From Desulfobacter latus (GTDB lineage Bacteria > Desulfobacterota > Desulfobacteria > Desulfobacterales > Desulfobacteraceae): 33,957 nucleotides of DNA. Positions 27,773 to 33,957 of this stretch are shown here, in pieces. Each line of letters starts with the position of its first letter. The first letter of the stretch is position 1. The translations under genes were made by a program, and so were the position numbers. The DNA is taken from the NCBI RefSeq assembly GCF_013389365.1, contig NZ_JACADJ010000044.1, positions 1 to 33,957 of the forward strand. The letters run 5' to 3'. Below the pieces are notes generated by a model. It was not told where the DNA came from. It worked only from the letters and a program-made list of their open reading frames with translations, and did not search any database.

Positions 27773-27861
27773 TGGTCGTATTATATGTCGGGTTTTGTTT
27801 TATTTTTCATTGTGATATGACGACTTCTATATCAAAGAATTTAAAAAAAAAGAAAGTAAAT

Positions 27862-29577
27862 ATGACACAAAACAATCAGAATTTTGAAACATTAAAACAA
27901 GGTTTAACCGCTTATACCGTTCCTCAATTAAAATCACTGGGAACTCAGATCAGTAAAAAGTTGCCGACCCGCAAAGCCGAACTGGTAAACCATATTAATG
28001 AACTGGTATTTAGAAATCTCGAAGAAATTGTCAAAAAACTGGACGAGCTGGGTGTTGCAGCGCTTGAAGAAGCTGTTTTTAACTGGGGTGGTGAATTCAG
28101 AACCAAACAATTTATCGCAAAATATGGGGCATACCCCATCCTAAGCACGTCACATAATCCTTATCGAGATGATCTTCATCTGTTATTCCTCTTTTTTATC
28201 AAGGGCGGGATTCCAACGGATCTGCAGGATAAATTAAAAACCATTCTTCACCAGCCCGAAACCGAATCCATCAAATACAGCTCCCAAAAAGACTTTCAAG
28301 ACTTGATTATCCGTGAAACAGAGCTTGCCGCTGCAATGAATTTGAGCATGATGATTGATATGGTCAATGACGGGAAATTAAAGGTAAGCGGCAAAACCGG
28401 CCGGCCAACAGCAGCCACCATGAAAAAAATAAACGCGGCGTTGTATGACGGTGATTTTTATGAAGATGATGAATATGGTCCGCTTCAATCCTTTGCATGG
28501 CCGCTTCTTCTCCAGGGCGGCGGCATGGCGGAGCTGGACGGCAACACACTGAAACTGACAAAAAAAGGGACGGCCGTGGCCAAAAAAGACCTGGCTTACG
28601 GCATAAAAACCATTTGGAAAAAGTGGGAAAAAACAACGCTGATTGACGAATTCTCACGGGTAACACATATCAAAGGACAGAAAGCCGCCAAGGGACGCGC
28701 CCTGCTCTCTCCCGTCCGCAGGCGCCCTGCCATAAACAATGTATTGTCGCATCTTAAAGAGGGGCGCTGGGTATCTGTTGATGAGGTTTCACGATATATG
28801 CTCTCCGGGGATCTTGACTTTAAGATGGCAAATTACATGGGGAAACTTTACATCCTTGACCCCCACTATGGCAGCTTAGACTATTGCTATACCTGGCCCC
28901 TGTTGCAGCTGCGCTACATGCTGGTCTATTTTTTTGAATATTGCGCTACATTGGGCATTCTGGATGTGGCTTACAAAAAACCGGAATATGCCCGGGAAGA
29001 TTTCAGGGACAACTGGGGCGCAGATGAATACGACTACTTAAGCGTATATGATGGATTGATGTATATCCGGATGAACAGGCTTGGTGCTTATGTTCTCGGG
29101 GCGTCAGAACAGTACGGGTCGGAAGATGCCAAGGCGTTTTGCATTGTGGATACCCTGATCCAATATAAAGGCAAAAGTACGCCGTCAGCCGACATCCTGC
29201 TCTATTTGGACAAAATTGCCGATCGAAAAGAGACGTCACAATGGCAGATTTCAGAATCAACCCTTGCCATGGCCATTAAAAACGGTGAAAAAATTGCAGA
29301 TATTAAAGCCTTTTTAAATGACATCACCTCAAAAAATCCGGGCAAACTGGTGATGAATATGCTTGATGAGATGATGGATATGACAGCAGCCGTCGTGGAT
29401 AAAGGGACGGCAACATTGTATGAATGCCACGCCCAGGCCCGGAAACAGATATTATCAAACCGGCAGTTGAACCAGCTTTGTCTGCCCGCAGGTGATGCGC
29501 ATATCGTTGTGCTGCCAGGGAAAAAAAAGGCATTTTTGAATCAGCTTGAGTCATTGGGGATTATTGTTGAGCGGTAA
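27862..29577 (+). CDS. SAP-like / Helicase_C_3-like partner of the SNF2 ATPase
   Basis: About 571 residues, not firmly assigned. Residues 16-50 (TVPQLKSLGTQISKKLPTRK, then AELVNHI) look like a SAP DNA-binding motif. The middle has a GKLKVSGKTGRPTAATMKKI segment and a winged-helix-like block (about 290-415, WVSVDEVSRYM...RLGAYVLG). The C-terminal part (QWQISESTLAMAIKNGEKIA, then DIKAFLND, LVMNMLDEM) resembles the Helicase_C_3 domain of XPB/Ssl2-type proteins but has no ATPase motifs, so it is probably a DNA-binding partner. It is transcribed away from the SNF2 gene from a 90-bp gap. ATG 27862 has AAGAAAG upstream; in-frame starts at 27772 (TTG) and 27817 (ATG) are possible. Its job with SNF2 is inferred from position only. 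Confidence 0.78.
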   Translation: MTQNNQNFETLKQGLTAYTVPQLKSLGTQISKKLPTRKAELVNHINELVFRNLEEIVKKLDELGVAALEEAVFNWGGEFRTKQFIAKYGAYPILSTSHNPYRDDLHLLFLFFIKGGIPTDLQDKLKTILHQPETESIKYSSQKDFQDLIIRETELAAAMNLSMMIDMVNDGKLKVSGKTGRPTAATMKKINAALYDGDFYEDDEYGPLQSFAWPLLLQGGGMAELDGNTLKLTKKGTAVAKKDLAYGIKTIWKKWEKTTLIDEFSRVTHIKGQKAAKGRALLSPVRRRPAINNVLSHLKEGRWVSVDEVSRYMLSGDLDFKMANYMGKLYILDPHYGSLDYCYTWPLLQLRYMLVYFFEYCATLGILDVAYKKPEYAREDFRDNWGADEYDYLSVYDGLMYIRMNRLGAYVLGASEQYGSEDAKAFCIVDTLIQYKGKSTPSADILLYLDKIADRKETSQWQISESTLAMAIKNGEKIADIKAFLNDITSKNPGKLVMNMLDEMMDMTAAVVDKGTATLYECHAQARKQILSNRQLNQLCLPAGDAHIVVLPGKKKAFLNQLESLGIIVER

Positions 29578-29943
29578 GTTCTCACCGGCTGGAATTTGTG
29601 GAATTTTTCCGGCAATTACGCTGCGCATGGACAGCAAATGCGCAAGGATTTATAAAACCGAATGGCATAACAGTGCCATCACCCCGGCCAACCGGGCACT
29701 GTTCCAGTTTTCCAGAAGAGACGAATATATATATAATACCTGGATAAAATCCGGAAACAGGTGATGCCGGAACTGGAAAAAAACCGTTTTGTCACCCGGG
29801 TCAAACCGCCGGAGGATCTGCAGGCAAACAGTAGGGAAAAGGATACGGATTGCCTGCTTTTCACCTTTTGCTATTTTTAAAATATGAGACACGGATTGTG
29901 GCAACAGGCAAAAATTTTTTTAAAGAAAACTTACAAAATATAG
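29578..29943. other. Intergenic stretch with two tiny overlapping reading frames
   Basis: There is no recognisable gene in these 366 bases between the convergent partner gene and csp. Two short plus-strand frames are visible: 29627-29764 (45 residues, starting MDSKCARIYK) and 29764-29880 (38 residues), joined TGATG. Neither matches a family I know and neither has a clear ribosome site. They may be a gene remnant or chance. Confidence 0.4.
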
Positions 29944-29945
29944 AC

Positions 29946-29988
29946 AAAAAAAAGGGCTTCTGAACAAACCATCGTCCAAAAACCCTTT
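29946..29988 (-). terminator. Rho-independent terminator of the cold-shock gene
   Basis: On the minus strand a long stem (29988-29974 with 29965-29951, mainly AAAGGG/CCCTTT plus GGAC/GTTC with G-T pairs) is followed by a run of at least eight T. It lies 11 bp after the csp stop. Confidence 0.85.
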
Positions 29989-29998
29989 GAAAATAGAC

Positions 29999-30199
29999 TT
30001 ACTGAACAGTTACATTGACCGCTGCAGGTCCTTTCTGTCCGTCCTCTACATCAAAAATGACTCGGTCACCTTCGTTAAGAGATTTAAAGCCTGTTGCATT
30101 GATGCCGGTATGATGAACGAATACGTCAGGTCCCTCCTCCTGTTCGATAAATCCGTATCCCTTTGCATCATTAAACCACTTTACGATCCCATTTGCCAT
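29999..30199 (-). CDS. Cold-shock protein (CspA family)
   Basis: A 66-residue single-stranded RNA/DNA-binding beta barrel. RNP1 is KGYGFIEQ (13-20) and RNP2 is VFVHH (27-31), with the usual start [18 protein letters not shown]. Members melt mRNA secondary structure at low temperature or act constitutively. ATG 30199 has a strong AAGGAGAT site. The frame stays open 22 codons upstream without a ribosome site, so the longer form is rejected. The gene stands alone, with its own promoter, a leader of about 120 nt and a terminator, inside the gap that separates oppD from oppF. Confidence 0.96.
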   Translation of the reverse strand: MANGIVKWFNDAKGYGFIEQEEGPDVFVHHTGINATGFKSLNEGDRVIFDVEDGQKGPAAVNVTVQ

Positions 30200-30325
30200 T
30201 GCGACGATCTCCTTACTTGTAGTGAATAAATTTAGTTTCAAACTCAGGTTCTGCCACACCAACAAATGGAGGTCCAGCCCTTAGAACGAAACTTTCAAAG
30301 CCCTGCAATCTGCAGCTTTAATTGT

Positions 30326-30353
30326 ATATTATTAGCTTTTGTTTAAAAATCAA
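30326..30353 (-). promoter_or_regulatory. Probable promoter of the cold-shock gene
   Basis: On the minus strand TTGATT (30353-30348), a 16-bp spacer and TAATAT (30331-30326). Transcription near 30319 would give a leader of about 120 nt before the csp ATG. Long leaders of this kind often carry thermosensing structure in csp mRNAs. Confidence 0.55.
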
Positions 30354-30376
30354 GAATTTTTTATTAAAATTTAATT

Positions 30377-31384
30377 TTAATTTAATTTTTTTTCGCCATC
30401 ACGAACCAAATGACATGCGGCAAAATGGCTGGAAGAGACAGGCATCAGCCGGGGGCGATGGTTTTCGCATTGCATCAATGCCCGGTTGCAGCGTTTGACA
30501 AACCGGCACCCGACAGGCATTTCATACAACGCAGGCACATTTCCGGGAATGGTGGGAAGCGGTGCTTTCGCCGTTTGTGCCAGGGAAGGTATGGATTGTA
30601 AAAGTCCTTTGGTGTAAGGGTGAAAGGGATGCCGAAACAGGGTTGTCACAGCAGCGCTCTCCGCCACGGTACCGGCATACATGATAATAACCCTGTCACA
30701 GTTCTCTGCGATCAGTCCAAGATCATGGGTAATTAAAATCACAGCCATACCGGTTGTATCCCGAAATTGAAAAATAAGATCCATGATCTGGGCCTGAACA
30801 GTTACATCCAGGGCCGTAGTCGGCTCATCGGCAATGAGGATATCCGGTTCACAAGCAAGGGCCATGCCGATCATTACCCGTTGGCGCATCCCGCCGGATA
30901 ATTGATGGGGATATTTTTTCATGACTTGCCGGGCATCAGGGATGCCCACCTTTACAAGCATCTGTAATGACGCTGTACGTTTTTGATTTATACCCATGCC
31001 CGGAAAATGCAGAGAATAACATTCTGCAATCTGCCGGCCTATGGTATGAACCGGGTTTAATGCGGTCATGGGTTCCTGGAAAATCATGGCTATTTTTTTA
31101 CCCCGGATTTTACGCATGGTCTTGATGGGAAGGTCAAGCAGATTTTGCCCTTTCAACAGAATTTCACCGTCTTGGATTTTTGACACAGGCTTTGGCAAAA
31201 GCCGCATCAAACTCAAGGCGGTTACACTCTTACCGCACCCGGATTCCCCGGCAATTCCCAGCACCTGCCCGGACTGGAGTTCAAAGCTGACATCATCCAC
31301 CGCAAGGACCTGTCCCCGGTCGGTCTGAAATGAAACCCCAAGATGCTTAACGGCTAAAAGCGGTGGACGATTCGTTTGATTCAT
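30377..31384 (-). CDS. Oligopeptide/dipeptide ABC transporter ATPase, OppD/DppD type
   Basis: A 335-residue ABC ATPase. Walker A is GESGCGKS (about 44-51), the signature is [16 protein letters not shown], Walker B is [11 protein letters not shown], and the C-terminal oligopeptide domain contains [14 protein letters not shown]. The ATG overlaps the binding-protein stop by 4 bp, giving strong translational coupling. It normally forms a heterodimer with an OppF-type ATPase on two permeases. Here the matching ATPase is at 22463-23464 and permeases are absent, so the transporter is either completed elsewhere or partly dismantled. No terminator is evident directly after the stop, where the csp promoter region begins. 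Confidence 0.93.
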   Translation of the reverse strand: MNQTNRPPLLAVKHLGVSFQTDRGQVLAVDDVSFELQSGQVLGIAGESGCGKSVTALSLMRLLPKPVSKIQDGEILLKGQNLLDLPIKTMRKIRGKKIAMIFQEPMTALNPVHTIGRQIAECYSLHFPGMGINQKRTASLQMLVKVGIPDARQVMKKYPHQLSGGMRQRVMIGMALACEPDILIADEPTTALDVTVQAQIMDLIFQFRDTTGMAVILITHDLGLIAENCDRVIIMYAGTVAESAAVTTLFRHPFHPYTKGLLQSIPSLAQTAKAPLPTIPGNVPALYEMPVGCRFVKRCNRALMQCENHRPRLMPVSSSHFAACHLVRDGEKKLN

Positions 31385-33267
31385 TCCCGCGGGACCTTTC
31401 TTTTATATTTGTCATCAATAATGGTGACAGGGGGAAACACCTGGTTTGCTTTCATGGCTTCAAGGGTCTGTTTCCGAATGTGATCATCAATCCAGAAGAG
31501 CCCGCCCGTATCCGAGGCAAAAGGATCAAACAAACCATTGGACACAGGGGTGCCGTGAAATTTCGGCAACCGCATCCACCGCCAGTAGGCCAGCCGGACA
31601 TAGGGCACCATATATGAAGGCACATACGCACAGATATCATGTATCTTATTCTGAATCGTTCTGGACAGATTGATGCGTTCCTGCTCATTTAGACTGTTCC
31701 GATACCGGTCAATGAGCGTGTCCAGTTCCGGGTCATCCGTGTTGGTTATGTTGTTGGTCTGGGGTTTATGTGCATTGTCCGAGTGCCACCCCTGCCAGAA
31801 GGAGGGCCGGATACCGGTACTCCACCCCATCCAGGCCACATCATGCTTTTTCTCCAGAGTCTTCTTAAACATGGCCGTAGGGTCAAGGCGCTCCAGTTCC
31901 AGGTCAACGCCGGCCTTGAGGGCTTCCTCCTTCAAAACAGCCAGCCGGGGCATATGTTCTTCCAGATAATAGGTCACGGTAACGGAAAACCGCATATCCC
32001 CTTTTTGCCAGATGCCGTCCGTCCCTCGATGCCAACCGGCCTGCGCCATCAGCCATTCAACCCTTGAAATATCGTACCCACGGGGTTTGATGGTGTAATC
32101 CGTATAGTCTCCATATCCGTAAAAGGCCTGGGGCAACCGGAAATAATCCCCGCGTAAAACCTGTTTGATTACCTTATCCATGTTCATGGCATGGGCAAAG
32201 GCTCGGCGAACCCGAATATCCTTAAATATGGGCCGGTCCAGATTCAGCCACAGCCCCCTGGAGGGCCGTTCCAGGTCATTGAAAAACCAGATACGCGCCA
32301 CATATCCTTTATTAATAACCGGGGTGTTGGATTTCTGGTGCCAGAATTTGGGCAGCACCATACCAAAGGTATCCAGCCGGCCTTTCTTAAAATATTCCCA
32401 CTGCATGTTAAAATCACGGATTACGGTAAACAGCACCGAATCCACGTTAAACCGATTTTTAAAATATCGACGATCCTTTGCCCACCACTGTTTTTTACGG
32501 GAAAACCGGATATACCGCCCTTTTTTAAAATCACTGATCTGGTATGCCCCGGTATTGGGCACAACCGCCCAGTTGAACCGGGATACAAACTCATCCCCCA
32601 GGGTTTTAAAAAAATGTTCCGGCGTCGGACTGATGCCCAGTTTCAGATAAAGGTCAGGTACGGCCTTGGTGCTTTTCACCGCAATGGTGTAATCATCAAA
32701 CGCGGTAACAGATTCGATCTCCCGGGTGTAGTAATCGTTATACCAGGGGGCCACAATATGTTCAGAGCGCATGAATGTCAGGGTATACAAGTAGTCCCTG
32801 GCGGTAACCGGTACCCCGTCCGACCACCGGGCATCAGGATCCAGCTTGAAATACATGGTCTTTTTATCCGGGGCATAGGCCCAGTGGGTGGCAAGCTCGG
32901 GGATAATACGCCGGGAGACCGGATGAATATTGATCAAAGAAAGCTGGTTGTCCAGAATTGCGCTTCTGAAAGCGCCGTTGGAATCCGGCCCCACCACCCT
33001 GAAGGTCATGGGAAAATTCATGATGGCCTCCCGGAGCATTCCACCTTTTTGGGCGTTGTCCGAGGCAAACACCGCATCTGTATCATTGGTAAGCCACTGT
33101 ATATTGCCCGGCAATGTTTGATAGACCAGAGGCGCAAGCCCAGCATTGGAAGGCGGTTCTGATGAGGGCCCCTTTTGGGGGGTATCTGATGAGCAGCCGA
33201 GCGTCCCGCTTGAAAGGCAAAAAGAAAAAATAGCCCATACGGCAAATAAAACCCGTCTGAATATCAC
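31381..33267 (-). CDS. Extracellular peptide-binding protein (SBP family 5, YejA/OppA type)
   Basis: A 628-residue exported solute-binding protein. The N-terminus has a signal peptide with hydrophobic core 5-20, then GTLGCSSD; Cys25 is a plausible lipoprotein cysteine, though the lipobox is weak. Family 5 features include RWSDGVPVTARDYLYTLTF (the conserved WSDG...D.. segment), RRAFAHAMNMDKVI, and a C-terminal LDTLIDRYRN. YejA-type proteins of about 600 residues bind oligopeptides. The start is GTG 33267 with AAGGAA six to seven bases upstream. The stop overlaps the oppD start. It opens the transporter fragment, with no permease gene between it and oppD. Confidence 0.93.
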   Translation of the reverse strand: MIFRRVLFAVWAIFSFCLSSGTLGCSSDTPQKGPSSEPPSNAGLAPLVYQTLPGNIQWLTNDTDAVFASDNAQKGGMLREAIMNFPMTFRVVGPDSNGAFRSAILDNQLSLINIHPVSRRIIPELATHWAYAPDKKTMYFKLDPDARWSDGVPVTARDYLYTLTFMRSEHIVAPWYNDYYTREIESVTAFDDYTIAVKSTKAVPDLYLKLGISPTPEHFFKTLGDEFVSRFNWAVVPNTGAYQISDFKKGRYIRFSRKKQWWAKDRRYFKNRFNVDSVLFTVIRDFNMQWEYFKKGRLDTFGMVLPKFWHQKSNTPVINKGYVARIWFFNDLERPSRGLWLNLDRPIFKDIRVRRAFAHAMNMDKVIKQVLRGDYFRLPQAFYGYGDYTDYTIKPRGYDISRVEWLMAQAGWHRGTDGIWQKGDMRFSVTVTYYLEEHMPRLAVLKEEALKAGVDLELERLDPTAMFKKTLEKKHDVAWMGWSTGIRPSFWQGWHSDNAHKPQTNNITNTDDPELDTLIDRYRNSLNEQERINLSRTIQNKIHDICAYVPSYMVPYVRLAYWRWMRLPKFHGTPVSNGLFDPFASDTGGLFWIDDHIRKQTLEAMKANQVFPPVTIIDDKYKRKVPRE

Positions 33268-33343
33268 CTTTTTTCCTTGATTTCTAAAATGATTTAATTA
33301 ATCCTTGACCAAAGTCTTAAAGTTGAAATGCTTTCAGATTAAA

Positions 33344-33394
33344 ACCACGACGTTTATACGCCAAAACCTTTGTGAACTTCATGTTCTTTGTGGT
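33344..33394. repeat. 9-nt periodic palindrome related to 21748-21831
   Basis: Three 9-nt units CTTTGTGAA, CTTCATGTT and CTTTGTGGT (33368-33394) pair with ACCACGA at 33344-33350. It lies in the 277-bp gap between the binding-protein gene and acyP; the remainder of that gap is A/T-rich and holds the operator-like palindrome at 33514. Confidence 0.5.
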
Positions 33395-33513
33395 AAAATA
33401 GAATAATACAGCAATTTTTAACACGATCCAAGACGTTTTTATTCCATGATCCTCCATATATTTTTGAGGATTAAAAATTTTTTCCAACGCCGAAGTTGGG
33501 CAAATTAACAAAA

Positions 33514-33528
33514 ACTTGATCATCAAGT
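33514..33528. promoter_or_regulatory. 15-bp palindrome, copy 3 (operator-like)
   Basis: ACTTGATCATCAAGT is a perfect 7-1-7 palindrome. It ends 16 bp before the acyP ATG and 3 bp before its ribosome-binding site, so a bound protein would block initiation of transcription or translation. Confidence 0.55.
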
Positions 33529-33544
33529 GATAGGAGAGCAAAAA

Positions 33545-33826
33545 ATGAACCCACTTTGTGCTGTAGAAGTGACCATTACAGGAAGGGTCCAGGGTGTATA
33601 CTTCCGACATGAAACCCAACTGGCAGCCCGGGATCGGCGTTTATCAGGCCATGTCAGAAATATGCCCGACGGATCGGTCCAGGCCCTGTTCCAGGGTGAG
33701 CAGGAGAAGATACAGGATATGCTGGCCTGGTGCCGGAAGGGTGCCGCGCTTTCAGAGGTGAAGGATGTAAACACTCGAACGGTTCCAGTGGATGCGGCAT
33801 TAACAGATTTTGAAATCCGCTATTAG
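33545..33826 (+). CDS. acyP: Acylphosphatase
   Basis: A 93-residue cytosolic enzyme that hydrolyses acyl phosphates. The phosphate-binding loop GRVQGVYFR, with its catalytic Arg, and the downstream GHVRNMPDGSVQ with the catalytic Asn are both intact. It is normal in length and ends DFEIRY. ATG 33545 has AGGAG eight bases upstream; an in-frame GTG 33527 overlaps the palindrome at 33514-33528 and is unlikely. It stands alone on the plus strand, and the remaining 131 bases of the window hold nothing I can support. Confidence 0.95.
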   Translation: MNPLCAVEVTITGRVQGVYFRHETQLAARDRRLSGHVRNMPDGSVQALFQGEQEKIQDMLAWCRKGAALSEVKDVNTRTVPVDAALTDFEIRY

Positions 33827-33957
33827 AAAATTTGGCATCCTTCATATAAGTTCAAAAGTACTTTACAGTTTTTATCATCAGAATTTTGATCGCAACTATC
33901 TTGTCACAGCAAAATACCGTGTTTATTATACTCAAATATGAATTGTGATTATCTCAA

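Noticed and set aside
29650-29904. Minus-strand frame as a remnant of a missing oligopeptide permease
   Set aside because: No EAA-loop-type sequence or set of membrane helices is present.
33514-33528. Palindrome as an FNR/CRP box
   Set aside because: The half-sites are separated by one base, not the four to six required.

Overview
The window reads as a chromosomal segment of an anaerobic, probably sulfate-reducing Desulfobacterota bacterium of Desulfobacteraceae type. This is inferred from gene content, not from a marker gene: a tungsten-type aldehyde:ferredoxin oxidoreductase with its own ubiquitin-like/E1 cluster, a long-type pyrophosphate-dependent phosphofructokinase, and a MoxR-DUF58-transglutaminase operon. 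No rRNA, tRNA, CRISPR array or intact transposase gene was found. Most genes lie on the minus strand; only ftsY, a small J-domain gene, the SAP/helicase-partner gene and acyP lie on the plus strand.

Layout. 1-288: possible decayed IS200/IS605 right end, then a ten-unit G-rich heptanucleotide repeat. 289-3818: pyrophosphate-dependent phosphofructokinase and a soluble coiled-coil GGDEF diguanylate cyclase. 4030-5292: ftsY. 5301-8517 (minus): aor, a ubiquitin-like gene with a C-terminal extension, a MoaD-like gene ending in Gly-Gly-Gly, and an E1-like (MoeB/ThiF) gene, with a strong sigma-70 promoter in front and a terminator-like hairpin after aor. 8757-12642 (minus): MoxR ATPase, DUF58 protein and transmembrane transglutaminase. 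12741-13287: MazEF-like toxin-antitoxin pair. 13441-21596 (minus): a long co-directional run made of a SurA-N lipoprotein-like gene, surA-like PPIase, mgtE, recO, a GHMP sugar kinase, a small acidic protein, a nucleoside phosphorylase and ligA. 21953-22267 (plus): J-domain protein. 22280-22459: a 150-bp palindromic element plus a second copy of the G-rich heptad repeat.

22463-33267 holds parts of an oligopeptide ABC transporter. The substrate-binding protein and OppD-type ATPase are adjacent (30377-33267), but the OppF-type ATPase sits about 7 kb away (22463-23464) and no permease gene is present. Between the two ATPases lie a cold-shock gene and a divergent pair: a 1,402-residue SNF2 ATPase (23564-27772, minus) and a roughly 570-residue protein with a SAP-like N-terminus and a C-terminus resembling the XPB-associated Helicase_C_3 fold (27862-29577, plus). 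This pair is the best candidate here for an under-described system. The window closes with an acylphosphatase gene at 33545-33826.

Three nearly identical 15-bp palindromes (consensus ACTYGATSATCRAGT) lie in intergenic regions at 6718, 20806 and 33514. They look like operators for one unknown regulator linking the AOR accessory genes, the surA-like gene and acyP. All family calls are by motif recognition alone; no database search was run.
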